Below the pieces are notes generated by a model. That model was not told the origin of the DNA. It worked only from the letters and a program-made list of their open reading frames with translations, and ran no database searches. Positions 11,107 to 22,061 of a stretch of 64,000 bases of DNA are shown here, piece by piece. Within the stretch, counting starts at the first letter, position 1, and each line of letters begins with the position of its first letter. This stretch comes from Harmothoe impar (lineage: Eukaryota > Annelida > Polychaeta > Phyllodocida > Polynoidae): the NCBI GenBank assembly GCA_947462335.1, contig OX381715.1, positions 43,555,472 through 43,619,471 of the forward strand, given 5' to 3'. Made by a program: the position numbers and the translations under genes.

Positions 11107-11837
11107 GCCAGTATAACAATTTTGTTCAGGGAAGGGTTTCTTCAAACTAACCGTGGTACCTACTTTCACTATGAAATCATCAAGATAGTTGGCACAGAAG
11201 AAACCCTGACCCTCCATGTGTCGTCAGTGATGCAAGTGAACACACTGGCAGACATCCTGGTCCCGAAGGCCAGAAAATTGTCCTCTATGAAACACAGGAT
11301 ACCGTCTATGTCCCACTGCAGACCTAGACATTTCCTATCACTCTCTCTTATCAGGATTGACCTATAAGCACTGGTAATGTCTGTGACGCCCATGTAGCAG
11401 CTGCATGACTGCGGAAACCGTATCTATGGTTTTGTAGTTAAAAGTTTGAAAAGTTAATTCCATAAAGCAATTGATGTATACCCCTAGCGGGCGACTAGCA
11501 TCCGTGATAGGCCTAAACGAGCCACCTTTCTTCTCAACGGCACTGAGGGCATGTATGCAGTGGGGGGTACTAGGCACAATTGATAACTAACCACTACTCA
11601 GCTCTTCGAGAATAATCTCGCTAATTTCATGTTGAGCTGAAACAGTCGCTGACTTATAATTTGCGCATAAATAAGGGTGAATCACAGCGCCTGGGTCAAC
11701 CAACTTAAAGCCGTGGGCTAGCCCGTCCAACAAAAAATGCATGTCTGGGTCGGGGGCTGCTACACTGTGCCCCGCAAGCATCTCCCTCCAGGCACATAAG
11801 TTCATCTGGGACCGCACCCCCCTCCACAAAGTGGGTC
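11107..11837 (-). pseudogene. RT fragment of PAT/Ngaro-like YR retroelement (copy B/C)
   Basis: Minus-strand frames give the N-terminal connection (HFLLDGLAHGFKLVDPG), the fingers block KKGGSFRPITDASRP and the palm motif DITSAYRSIL, the DIRS-type equivalent of RT motif A. The frame breaks near 11580 and 11390. The catalytic YxDD part and the RNase H are missing beyond 11107. It continues the gag at 14431-15930; the two were one element before an insertion split them. Confidence 0.75.
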
Positions 11838-12086
11838 ACATCTGTGGAGTCACGTTTTGTCCACATGCTACAAAGTGTCCACACCCATTATCAAACTCTT
11901 TGTAGAAACTTAATTTATTTCTTCAGACAATAAATTTGCAAGGTTTATTATTAGTTCTAGTAAGTTAATTAACAGAGACATCATTAGATGACTAAATCTC
12001 CCAGTCTGGTGATACATAATAGAATAAGATGTAGCCTACACTGCACGAAAACTCCTGTTTAAGTATATTTAAGGTTTGCTTAAACA

Positions 12087-12310
12087 ACCAGGAAATGTCA
12101 TGGCAATGTCATATGACATTTCCGGTAAATTTAAGATGACATTAAATTCGCTGGGAATGTCATATGACATTTCCGGTATATTTAGGATGACCTTAAATTC
12201 GCTGGGAATGTCATATGACATTTCCGGTAAATTTAACATGACTCAAAATTCACTGGCATTGTCATATAACATTCCCAGTCAATTCAAGTTCCTTTTAAAT
12301 TTACTGGGAA
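12087..12310. repeat. 51-bp tandem repeat with CATATG-centred palindrome
   Basis: Four units of about 51 bp (12103, 12153, 12204, 12255). Each contains a palindrome around GTCATATGAC flanked by GGAA and TTCC. The same palindrome recurs in the right arm at about 13866-13935, so it is a subterminal inverted repeat and a candidate transposase-binding site. Confidence 0.7.
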
Positions 12311-12399
12311 AATTTACTTGCAAATCTTAAATTTGAAATGCCACATGGGGGGCCCCCCATCTAGACCCCCCTATATGCAAAATCAAGTGGGCATGACAT

Positions 12400-12697
12400 A
12401 TAACAACCAGGGAAGTAAGGGGACAATGACCCCGCTATTAAACATAGTTTTGACGGCTTCTAGAGGGCTACAACTTATGATATTAACCTGGGGTGTTATG
12501 GGACAATGACCCCGTTATTGAACATAGTTTTGATGGCTTCTGGAGGGTTACAACCTATGATATTAATCAAGGGAGTTATGGGACCTTTATCCCATTATAA
12601 AACTTAGTTTTGACGGCTTCTGGAGGGCTACAACCTATTATATTAACCAGGGTAGTTAGGGGACAATGATCCCGTTATTAAACATAGTTTTGACAGC
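12400..12697. repeat. 80-bp tandem array, about 3.7 units
   Basis: Units start at about 12421, 12501, 12581 and 12661 with the shared core GGGACAATGACCCCGTTATT. It is non-coding. Confidence 0.85.
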
Positions 12698-13340
12698 TTT
12701 GTATGCGCCCTGTATCACCCCCCTGTGAGTGCAGGTAGCTGGGGGAGAGGTGTGGCCGTGTTTGGTGTACTATAGGTCCGCCTGGAGGTAGCATATGACA
12801 CCTTGTACGCGCCCTGGGAGTGCAGGTAGCTAGGGGAGAGGTGTGGCCGTGTTTGGTGTACTATAGGTCCGCCTGGAGGTAGCATATGACACCTTGTACG
12901 CGCCCTGGGAGTGCAGGTAGATAGGGGAGAGGTGTGGCCGTGTTTGGTGTACTATAGGTCCGCCTGGAGGTAGCATATGACACCTTGTACGCGCCCTGGG
13001 AGTGCAGGTAGCTAGGGGAGAGGTGTGGCCGTGTTTGGTGTACTATAGGTCCGCCTGGAGGTAGCATTTGACACCTTGTACGCGCCCTGGGAGTGCAGGT
13101 AGCTAGGAGAGAGGTGTGGCCGTGTTTGGTGTACTATAGGTTGGCCTGGAGGTAGCATATGACACCTTGCGGTGCCCTGGGGATTCAGGTAGCTAGGGGA
13201 GAGGTGTGGCCATGTTTGGTGTACTATAGGTCCGCCTGGAGGTAGCATATGACACCTTAATTGTCCATGCCCTGGGGGTGCAGGTAACTGGGGGAGAGAT
13301 GTGGCGGTCTGTGTGGCACTATAGGGCCGCCATGATCTGT
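12698..13340. repeat. 91-bp minisatellite, about 7 units
   Basis: Successive CCTGGAGGTAGCATATGACA blocks are 91 bp apart. The same unit, inverted, forms the larger array at 17860-18848. Because 91 is not a multiple of 3, open frames across it rotate and are artefacts. Confidence 0.9.
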
Positions 13341-13364
13341 ACCCTATGACAGCCAATACTACAC

Positions 13365-13470
13365 TGATCCGCTTCAGTGCACATGAGGGGTCACGTGACC
13401 ACCTCTAGCCAATCACAGGGAGGTCTCATGGCGGTCACGTGACCGTGACTACACTCCCCTTATAATGGGG
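13365..13470 (+). promoter_or_regulatory. Promoter-like block of the CACTG element
   Basis: In order: GGTCACGTGACC-type E-box, inverted CCAAT (CCAATCA), a second GGTCACGTGACC, and CTTATAATGG as a TATA-like box. The same order occurs inverted in copy 2 (17530-17650). Conservation in both copies, with diverged sequence between, suggests function as an element promoter. Confidence 0.5.
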
Positions 13471-13595
13471 GGTGCAGCTGAGGGAGTCCTCACTTCACCA
13501 GTGACTGGGCACCTGAACACACCTCCTGCTGCTACAACCTACCTGCTGCCTACTGAAGCTCTGCCCGACTGACTGCACAGCTGCCCATCTGACTG

Positions 13596-13760
13596 CCCAG
13601 CCTCCAGAATCCGGCCCTAACCCCCAGAACCCGGCCCCAACCCCCAGAACCCGGGAACTACCTCCAGAACCCAGCCCCAACCCCCAGAACCTGGCCCCAA
13701 CCCCAAGAACCCGGCCCCAGCCTCCAGAACCAAGGCCCAACCCCCAGAACCCGCACTGTA
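13596..13760. repeat. ~20-bp GC-rich minisatellite
   Basis: About eight imperfect copies of CCCCCAGAACCCGGCCCCAA. Copy 2 of the element has a different ~30-bp array (17283-17400) in the corresponding place. Confidence 0.75.
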
Positions 13761-14430
13761 TTAAAATTTCTATTTAAGTATATTTAAGTGTTCCAAAATA
13801 TTCAGGAAATGTCTTGGAGGGGTCGTTTTGAAGTTTCCATGAAATATAATGAAACTTAAATTTACCGGAAACGTCATATGACATTTCCGGTAAATTTAAG
13901 ATATACTTAAATTTACCGGAAATGTCATATGACACATTTGGTTTAATCACATTTAAGTAGATTTCTCATGATCTTGACATTTGGTTTAATCACATTTAAG
14001 TAAATTTCCCAAGGTCTTGACATTCGGTTTAATCACCTATAATCACCTTTAGGTAAATATTTTGGTACATTTAGGTCAACTTAAATTTGCTTAAATATAC
14101 CAAAATAGTCACTTTTGGTATACCAAAATATGCTTAAATGTGAAAGCTTTGACATTTAAGTCTTCCCGGCAAGGTCAATTAAAGGTCATTATAGCTACTT
14201 ATCTACTACATTTAAGCATATATAATGACTTTTAGGGAAAACTTAAATGAACTTATATCGAGTTTTTCATGCAGTGCTACAATTATACCATAATAAACTG
14301 TAACTGATATTTCTTGTCTAGGTGGGTCCTATAGTTGCCTGTATGGTGAACACATCCAGCACCAACTTGTGTCTTTCCTTGGCCTGTGGACACTTTGTGG
14401 CCTGTGGACAAAACGTGACTCCACAGGGTC

Positions 14431-15930
14431 TCCTTGGCATCCCATAATGGGATGTAGCCAGAGTACCTGTCGCACAAATCCTCCACACTTGCACAAACAC
14501 AAATAGCGTCACAATCTACAATGAAATCCCAGGTCTGAAGGCGTACTTGGCTGTTGCGCGCTGCTGGCTGAGTCACACGGTCACATATGATGACCCGGAT
14601 TACTCTGCTGGGCATGAGGGGGACCCTGAGGTGGGAAACCACTCCCATATCCTTGAGGGGGTTGCCCATCATCTGAGGCTGGTTGCCATAGAAACCGCTA
14701 GGCTGGCTCCTGCAGTATCTACCTTTATGGGCCCCACGGCAGTTACTGTATATGTGCTTTTTGTTACATATGACCACATATATAAGGGGGGCACGGTCCC
14801 ACTTTATTGCTGGAGCCTCGTCCCCCACTATTGGCCCCCTGATTCCTCCCGGGCTAGCGCTCTGCAGACTGCTATAGTGTTATCCGCGCCCAGGCAGTCG
14901 TGGCAGGCATCCTCATCGCACGCCACCAAATCTGTGAGGTCACCCTCTGGGAGAGTAGTCCCAGAGACTGGTGTGACAGCCTAGCCCTGTGTAGCCCAGC
15001 CTGGATGGTGACTGAAACAGAGGATGGGTACAGAGGCTGTGGCCTCTGTGGGGCTGGCTGCTGTTGCTGCTGTTGCTGCTGTTGCTGCTGTTGCTGCTGT
15101 TGATGAGCTTGCTGATGCACCCAGAGTAGGTAGGACTGGTAGGAAGTGTCCCACCTGAGTACACAGCACCAACTTGCCCTCGCTCATCACGGATGTCCGA
15201 TCGCTCTCCGCGGCCCACTTCTCGCTCTGCGCGGTCATCGGTGTTCAGTATAGTTGTCTCTGACCATTTGGCACCACTGTCACCTTCCTGGCGATATTTA
15301 TTGGCCAGAAAACGATGAAATTCTGCCTGCTTGTTGCCCTCGGTCGCGAAACCGGATTAGCTTGTGTGGGTGCTGCCATATTTGTTTATGTCCGCGGACG
15401 CGTTCGAGGCCCCACCTTGGTTGGCCCGCACGGTACATTCCCGTATTCTGCACTCTGGTGGCTCACTACACTAGACTTTTGACCCTCGAACACTCCTGTG
15501 TACCCGGCTATGGCCCCATGGAAGGCGGAGACTGCTTGTTTAGTCTCCTTCTCAATCAAATTGTTTATCTCAGCTTCCCTTAGCTTCTGGTCGCGCTTCA
15601 ATGCGGCCTCTCTGGTCCTCTCCTGCACGGTAAGAGCTTCAATCCTGGCGAGTTGCTATTGTAGGTTCACCTCAGGATCGGCGCTCTGCTGCCCGGCCTG
15701 GCTGCTCTACCGCCAGGTCTGTCCTTGCTGTTGGCGGGCCGTTCCGCCCGGGGTCCCTGGCGATGAATCTCCCCCGTGGTCAGTCTCCTGTGGCTCGTGA
15801 AGGACGCCATTCTCCCCTGACACCGGCTCTCCCTTGTCCGTCGACTTCTTTGGTTGGGGGCATTGCACTGTGGACAATTATTGTGATTGGCATGGTACTC
15901 CTGTTCACAGAAGCAGGAGGTAGGCATGGC
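14431..15930 (-). pseudogene. gag of PAT/Ngaro-like YR retroelement (copy B/C)
   Basis: Read leftwards from about 15930. It has an N-terminal Cys/His cluster (FCEQEYHANHNNCPQC), an Arg/Lys-rich and coiled segment (about 15630-15500), a CAG-type run encoding polyglutamine (15062-15105, absent from the other copy), and the C-terminal knuckle block HIYSNCRGAHKGRYC near 14740. It lines up with 20650-21919 of copy D. Several frame shifts are present. It is cut at 14430 by the 41-bp-TIR element. Confidence 0.7.
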
Positions 15931-15961
15931 GAAATCTTGAGATAATCACTAAAACTCAAGA

Positions 15962-16077
15962 AAAAACCTCAAGAAAATTTTATCTATCCCAGTAGTGGTG
16001 GCCAACAGTGACGTCACGGCGGGAAGGCTGGCACTGCCACCCTGGGGATCAATAGTCGCACTAACTGGTTAGTCCAT
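15962..16077 (-). repeat. Terminal repeat A1 of YR element B/C
   Basis: A segment from AATTTTATCTATCC to TTAGTCCATATCA. It matches the A-type repeats at 19600-19712 and 21935-22061 and lies 5' of gag on the minus strand, as A1 should in an A1-ORFs-B1-A2-B2 layout. Confidence 0.7.
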
Positions 16078-16699
16078 ATCAATTTGCACGGGACCCCATA
16101 TCAAAATTAATCTTACTCATTGGAAAATAATCTAAGCAATCTTTTTGGAAAGTTCAAGAAAAATCTGAACATTTTCACTACTATATTTCTTTGATTATGT
16201 GAAGAAATAATGAAAATTTATTTCTACTCTTCTCTGAAAGATGATATTTCTATTCAAAAAGCAAAGTGATAAAACTCCGAAACTACTTTTAGAATAAAGG
16301 TATATATCCTCGTGTTCATTTTGGGATGTTTCAGAATAATTCGTTGATAGAAAAAAATCATAGGAATTTTTACATTATTTTCTTTTTTTTAATGTAGAAT
16401 TAAAAAACTATTTTTTTTCAAAATTCCATATCTTAAAAAGGTCTTTTCTTTTCATTTTCCGTTTTCAAATGACTCAAGGTTGCCACAGAAAAAAAAAGTG
16501 AAATTCTGAACACTTTGATTCAATGGGATCGACCCACCTTAAACGGTACATGTATATTATACAGAGGCAATTATGTGCAAAGCTAAATCTACCCCCACCA
16601 AAATCAAAGCCACGGAGGTGTTGGCATGATGCCTCCCCCCTCATTTCATTTCTACAAAATGCTTAATTGTATTGTGAACTCATACTCCATTTGAGGTAC
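16078..16699. other. AT-rich unique sequence
   Basis: Homopolymer-rich with no long frame. Nothing recognised. Confidence 0.5.
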
Positions 16700-17529
16700 C
16701 ACTGCATGAAAACCCCTGTTTAAGAATATTAAAGTTTTCCCTAAAGGCCATTATATATGCTTAAATAGCTTTGATAAGCACCTTTAATGACATTTAATTG
16801 ACCTCACCGGGAAAACTTAAATGTCAAAATTTTGAGATTTAAGCATATTTTGGTATACCAAAAGTGACTATTTTGGTATATTTAAGCGACATTGAGTTGA
16901 CCTAAATGGTCTGAAATATTTACCTAAATGTCATTAAAGCTGATTAAACCAGATGTCAAGGCCATGAAAAAGCTACTTAAATATCATTAAATGGCCTGAA
17001 ATATTTACCTAAATGTTATTAAAAGTAATTAAAGCAAATGTCAAGGCCGTGAAAAAAGTTACTTAAATGTGATTAAACCTCATGTCAAGATCCAGGTGCT
17101 GGTTTCCAAAAATTGACATTTTAGCACCTTTATTAGCATTTCAGAAGGAAATATCAATAAACTAAATTGACCTAAATGTCATTAAATATATACAAATCTT
17201 ATTATATTGAAATGGAATGCAGCTGGTTGGTAGTTTTTTTTTATTGTTGGAAATTTCATCATATTTGGCATACCCCAGGGCTAGTCTGCAGGGACACAGT
17301 ATGGAAACTAGGGACATGGTAGTGAGGTTGGGGATGGACTAGAGAGGCTGGGGACAGAGTACTGAGGTTGGGGACAAAGTAGGGTTGGGTCCTGTGTAAG
17401 CTGGGCAGTCAGGTAGGCAGCAGGGCAGTAAGGTAGACAGCTGGGCAGTCAGTCCAACAGAGCTTCGGCAGGCAGCAGGAGGTTCAGCATGCAGGAGGTG
17501 TCTCCAGGAGTCCAGGCAGGAGTGTAGTG

Positions 17530-17650
17530 AGGAGCACTCCTAGCAGCCCCCCAATATAAAGGGGGTGCAGTCACGGTCACGTGACCGCCACGAGACCTCC
17601 CTCTGATTAGCTATGGAGGTCACGTGACCTCTGATGTGCACTGAAGCGGA
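17530..17650 (-). promoter_or_regulatory. Promoter-like block, copy 2
   Basis: Read on the minus strand it has GGTCACGTGACC, a CCAAT-like CTAATCA, a second GGTCACGTGACC and CTTTATATTGG in the same order and spacing as in copy 1. See 13365-13470. Confidence 0.45.
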
Positions 17651-17859
17651 TCAGTGTCACATTGACCGCCGTTGGGTGCGGATTGTGGCGCTCCTGAAAG
17701 GGATAGGGAGTCCCAGGAGGACTCATTGGAAAGCCCTCGGGACTCCCAAGATGCCTGATTGTAAATCTCGCTGTGCTCCAAGTAGTTCTGACTTTACAGC
17801 CCCAAATGTGTATTGTAGCTTCAGGAGAATTAATAAATAAAATATAGGGTACAGAGATC

Positions 17860-18848
17860 GTCATACCTGTCCTACTCTTACCTGCCTCTCCAGGGCGCGC
17901 ACAAGGGGCCACAGGCATCCTCCAGGCGGACCTAAAGTGACACAAATGCCGCCACACCTGTCCAACAGCCACCTGCCCCTTCAGGGCGCGGACAAGGGGC
18001 CACAGGCATCCTCCAGGCGGACCTAAAGTACCACAAACGCCGCCACACTCCTCCCCCAGCTACGTGCACCTCCAGGGCGCGCACAAGGTGTCATATGCTA
18101 CCTCCTGGCGGCTCTTCACTGCCACACAGACCGCCACAACCCTCCTCCAGCTACATACACCTCCAGGGCGCGCACAAGGTGTCATATGCTACCTCCTGGC
18201 GGCTCTACACTACCACACAGACCGCCACAACCCTCCCCCAGCTACCTACACCTCCAGGGCGCGCACAAGGTGTCATATGCTACCTCCTGGCGGCTCTACA
18301 CTGCCACACAGACCGCCACAACCCTCCCCCAGCTACCTACACCTCCAGGGCGCGCACAAGGTGTCATATTCTACCTCCTGGCGGCTCTTCACTGCCACAC
18401 AGACCGCCACAACCCTCCTCCAGCTACATACACCTCCAGGGCGCGCACAAGGTGTCATATGCTACCTCCTGGCGGCTCTACACTGCCACACAGACCGCCA
18501 CAACCCTCCCCCAGCTACCTACACCTCCAGGGCGCGCACAAGGTGTCATATGCTACCTCCTGGCGGCTCTACACTACCACACAGACCGCCACAACCCTCC
18601 CCCAGCTACCTACACCTCCAGGGCGCGCACAAGGTGTCACATGCTACCTCCTGGCGGCTCTACACTGCCACACAGACCGCCACAACCCTCCCCCAGCTAC
18701 CTACACCTCCAGGGCGCGCACAAGGTGTCATATGCTACCTCCTGGCGGCTCTACACTACCACACAGACCGCCGCAACCCTCCCCCAGCTACCTTCACCTC
18801 CAGGGCGCGCACAAGGTGTCATATGCTACCTCCTGGCGGCTCTACACT
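17860..18848. repeat. 91-bp minisatellite, about 10 units
   Basis: Units of exactly 91 bp (for example 18095 and 18186). The first two or three are degenerate and the rest nearly identical, pointing to recent expansion. All three plus-strand frames stay open across it only because the unit lacks stops; no protein is inferred. Confidence 0.92.
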
Positions 18849-19310
18849 GCACGTGAGAAGCTTGCTGAACTGATTATATTACCTAAATATATGTTTGTAT
18901 CACAATGAGTCATCAGCTCTGTATCGTCTCATGATATGTTCATTGAAAAACTCCCCAATGCTCACTAAACTTTTCAATATTTCAGTACTTTCATGCATCC
19001 TGGTGATGCGTCATGACAATGAGGGGGTGGGGGGTCCAGGGGGTCTAGACCCCTTCCCTTTTTATACATGTATGTAGACAGCTGGTAGACCCATAAGGAA
19101 AGTCAGTATACAAACACAGAACTTGTATGTGCAGACTCGTTGGGATTTGATTGTCCAACTACAGAAGGTGGAAGGGAACATAAGGTGGTTACTCCCAGCA
19201 TGTTTACACTGCTATAATCTTCATTAAGAGAGGTCAGTAGGGGCCACATATACCCCAACCCCCCCCCCCAACATCCATATCCTACCCCTGGACAGGTACC
19301 TACTGAACAA
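18849..19310. other. Intergenic, nothing recognised
   Basis: Unique AT-rich sequence with a C-run near 19259. Confidence 0.45.
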
Positions 19311-19475
19311 AACATAACTTTGGGGTACACCAGAATGCTATGAAGTGCATCAATTGACATCTACTTTTTTTTTTATTTCTCCATCTTGGGATATATACCA
19401 GAATGCTTTAAATTGCATCAATTGACATTGATTTTCTCAAAACATTTCTCAGCCTTGGAGTACACAAGAATGCTA
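19311..19475. repeat. ~67-bp tandem array, left part
   Basis: Units carry CAGAATGCTWTRAAKTGCAT and TTCTCAGCCTTGG. The array resumes at 22062-22370 on the other side of YR element D, so the element landed inside it. Confidence 0.8.
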
Positions 19476-19855
19476 TTAATCTATGCAAGGGAAGTGAGGC
19501 AACACAGGAACTGTTTGGTATCCGCGCCGCTGGATAGACGGCCTATTTTTTAACATAGTAACATGAAGTAGTTGAAGTAATAACAAGTAGAAAGAAAAAA
19601 TTTATCTGTCCATGTTTGAAAGTAGCAGCCAGGAGTGACGTCACGGCGTCAAGGCGGGAAGGCTGGTACTACCCCCTGGTGATCAATAGTAGTACTAACT
19701 AGTTAGTCCATATCATTAATCTATCCAAGGGAAGTGAGGCGACACAGGTACTGTTTGGGATCCGCGCCGCTGGATAGACGGCCAAAGTCCAAATATCTAT
19801 AGTATGAGTATAGAACAATAACCTTAAGTCACTCATGATAATATAGCTTAGTCAC

Positions 19856-20200
19856 TCAGAGCGCACCCTTATGGTGCAACGCATACGACGACAAGGCCTT
19901 GGAAACTACGGAGTCTGTCGCCACTCGATTGGCGAAAGGCTTGATGAGATACACCAATGCCGCCATGCTGGACCAATCCCCACATTGTCTTATATCCTCC
20001 AAGGAGAGGCCCAGATTGTACATGTACAAGGCGCCTGCGCGTCGTAAGGAGTGGCAACCCACCCTCTTAGACTCCAGACCCGAACGGTCTAGCAGGGTCT
20101 TGAGAAAAGATAACAGTTTGCTGTAAGTCAAAGACTTAGGGGTCCCGGATCCCACCAGCATGAAGGCTGGGCTGTTCGGATCTGAGCTTGGGAAATCCAT
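19856..20200 (-). pseudogene. Tyrosine recombinase, C-terminal part (copy D)
   Basis: About 110 residues with CHSLRRAGALYMYNLG and GDWSSMAALVY, giving the HxxR and Tyr of the catalytic tetrad. It is fused at its N-terminus to RT sequence through the internal deletion. It keeps the Arg that copy A has lost. Confidence 0.75.
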
Positions 20201-20650
20201 GAAATGGCACCGAGGGCATGGATGCAGTGGGGGGTACTCGGCACCAACGATAACTTGCCACTACTCAACTCTTCGAGAATAATCTCGCTAATCTCATCCT
20301 TGGCTGAGACAGTCGCAGACTTATAGTTTGTACACAAATAGGGGTGAATCACAGAGCCTGGGTCAACCAATTTAAAACCGTGGGTTAAACCGTCCAACAA
20401 AAAATGTGCGTCTGGGTCGGGGGCGGCTACACCATGTCCCGACAGCATCTCCCTCCAGGCACATAAGTTCATCTGTGATTGCACACCCCCGACAAAGTGG
20501 GTCTCCTTGACATCCCATAATGGAAGGTAGTCAGAGTACATGTTACACAAATCATCTACACTTGCACATACACAAATAGCATCACAATCTACACTGATGT
20601 CCCAGGTCTGCGCGTGCACTCGGCTCGGCTCCGCACTGACAGCTAAGGTC
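20201..20650 (-). pseudogene. RT N-terminal part (copy D)
   Basis: Contains HFLLDGLTHGFKLVDPG and STPHCIHALGAI, homologous to 11587-11829, and ends at the deletion junction near 20205. The catalytic motifs are absent. Confidence 0.7.
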
Positions 20651-21919
20651 TGCGCGTGCACTCGGCTCGGCTCCGCACTGACGGCTAAGTCACGCGGTCA
20701 CATATGATGACCCGGGTTGCCCTGTTGGGCATGAGGGGGACCTTGAGGTGGGAAACCACTCCCATATCCTAGAGGGAGGCTACCCATCATCTGAGCCTGG
20801 TTGCCATAGAAACCGCTAGGTTGGCTCCTGCAGAATCTACCTTTATGGGCCCCCCGGCAGTTGCTGCATATATGTTTCTTGTTGCAAGGATTGTAGTCGC
20901 ATCCATCGCGGAAGTTCCACTGCCCACATATATCCGGGGGCACAGTCCTCCTTTTTTGCCGGAGCCCCGCCCCCCGTTGTTGGCCCCCCGACTATCATTG
21001 CGTGCCTCCTCCCGGGCCAGCGCTCTGCGGACTGGTCCAGTGTTATCCGCGCCCAGGCAGTCGTGGCGGGCATCCTCATCGCATGCTACAAAATCTGTGA
21101 GATCACCCTCTATAACCTTGGTGGTGACCCTGAACTCATACTTAGCCAGAGTGTCGGCCTCATAAGCCTTGGACAAGGCCCTCTTAGTGATGAACTTCAT
21201 ATGGGTAGAGTAGCCCCTGGCCGTTATGCGGCTGGGAAATTCACCTTCAATGATACACTCATGCACAAATGTCATCCCAAACACAAGCTCTTGGTAGGAC
21301 ATTTGCTTATAATCTTTGTCCACCTCCAGATGATAATCAGGCCTAATTTTTTCCCTAGACCTCTTCCTCCTGTTGTCCCTAGTATAAACCCTCAGCTCAT
21401 GGTATGGTAATTCACTGAAGTGGTTTTTCCACCCTCGAACGCCTCTCCGCTGTCCATCGCCTTCACAATGCCGTGGAAGGCGGCCTCTGCCAGGTTAGTG
21501 TCTCTCTCAATCCGGTTATTGCCGGCTCGTAGGCCCGCTAGTTCCATCTCTGCCTCCTTTAACCTTTGAGTCCGCTTTAGATGCTCTTCTCGAGCTCTCT
21601 CTTTGATGGTGAGAGCTTCAATCCTGTCCAAAGCCTGTTGGGGCTCTCCCTCATGGGTTGCGCTGTACCCCGCGGCCTGCTCGCTGTGTTGGCGGGCTGT
21701 ACTGCCCTGGGGTGCCGGCGAGGCAGAGCTGCTTTGGCCGGTCTCCTGCCGGCCCTGGGAGCCGCCATGGTCATCTTGTGCCGGCGCAGGCTCTTCTCGC
21801 CCCTGTCCCCTCCTAGGTGTGCCCTTATCCGGGTTAGGAGCCCCACATTTGGGGCATTTGCTGCAATTTCCATGTTACTCGTGGCCACAAAAGCATACCG
21901 TCATCTTGAGGCGATATAG
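20651..21919 (-). pseudogene. gag of YR retroelement (copy D)
   Basis: Read from about 21919 leftwards. The first ~100 residues are Arg/Pro-rich, followed by a coiled charged segment (21631-21500). A folded central region (about 21323-21080) contains KQMSYQELVFG. The C-terminal zinc region (20930-20830) has C-x8-C-x4-C-x3-H followed by C-x2-C-x3-H-x4-C. Such CCCH plus knuckle pairs are known from Gag-like ORFs of DIRS-order elements. Frame shifts at about 21390 and 20800-20940 disrupt it. Confidence 0.72.
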
Positions 21920-22061
21920 AGGCGATATAGAGGCAAGAAAAATTTTATCTGTCCATGTTTGAAAGAAGCAGCCAGGAGTGACGTCACGGCGTCAAGGCGG
22001 GAAGGCTGGTACTACCCCCTGGTGATCAATAGTAGTAATAACTAGTTAGTCCATATCATAA

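Larger units (their letters stand above)
12039..14276. mobile_element. CACTG-type non-autonomous element, copy 1
   Basis: It is 2,238 bp. Its ends are CACTGCACGAAAACTC on the left and the complement of CACTGCATGAAAAACTC on the right, flanked by CTA on both sides (12036-12038, 14277-14279). CACTG termini with 3-bp duplications fit the CMC (CACTA/Chapaev-like) group, but no transposase is present. Order inside: palindromic subterminal repeats, an 80-bp tandem array, a 91-bp array, a promoter-like block, a 20-bp array, and an ATTTAAG-rich right arm. A second copy lies inverted at 16700-18848. Confidence 0.7.
11838..14425. mobile_element. Non-autonomous DNA element with 41-bp TIRs
   Basis: Inverted ends at 11843-11883 and 14385-14425 match at 39 of 41 positions (start TGTGGAGTCACGTTTTGTCC). 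GGGTC flanks both sides (11833-11837 and 14426-14430). Comparison with the uninterrupted YR copy near 20500 confirms that the flanks were adjacent before insertion. Only about 350 bp belongs to this element; the rest is the CACTG element nested in it. It encodes no transposase. The superfamily is not assigned. Confidence 0.7.
16700..18848. mobile_element. CACTG-type element, copy 2 (right end lost)
   Basis: It starts CACTGCATGAAAACCCC and its first ~350 bp matches the right arm of copy 1 read in reverse (ATTTAAG-rich with GGTATACCAAAAGTGACT). Then come a ~30-bp array (17283-17400), the promoter-like block (17530-17650, opposite orientation to copy 1) and a 91-bp array. The expected distal TIR is not found; the element stops inside a 91-bp unit at about 18848. 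Confidence 0.65.
19476..22061 (-). mobile_element. PAT/Ngaro-like YR retroelement, copy D, with split direct repeats
   Basis: On the minus strand the order is A1 (22061-21935), gag, RT start, recombinase end, B1 (19781-19713), A2 (19712-19600), B2 (about 19545-19476). A repeats contain GTGACGTCACGGCGTCAAGG; B repeats start TTAATCTAT(C/G)CAAGGGAAG. This A1-ORFs-B1-A2-B2 layout is the split-direct-repeat signature of PAT/Ngaro-type elements. The middle of RT, RNase H and the recombinase N-terminus are deleted (junction near 20200). The flanks rejoin the tandem array cleanly, without an evident target duplication. Confidence 0.82.

Noticed and set aside
13495..13740. Gly/Trp-rich minus-strand frame
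   Set aside because: Product of the ~20-bp GC-rich minisatellite.
15062..15105. Trinucleotide-expansion host gene (polyglutamine)
   Set aside because: The run lies inside the YR-element gag and is absent from its paralogue at 20.9 kb.
17860..18848. CRISPR-like array
   Set aside because: Units are contiguous 91-bp tandem copies with no unique spacers, in a eukaryotic genome.
18064..18908. Three overlapping open frames of 240-269 codons, rich in His/Pro/Arg
   Set aside because: They are all produced by a 91-bp minisatellite lacking stops; each frame rotates through the same three peptides.
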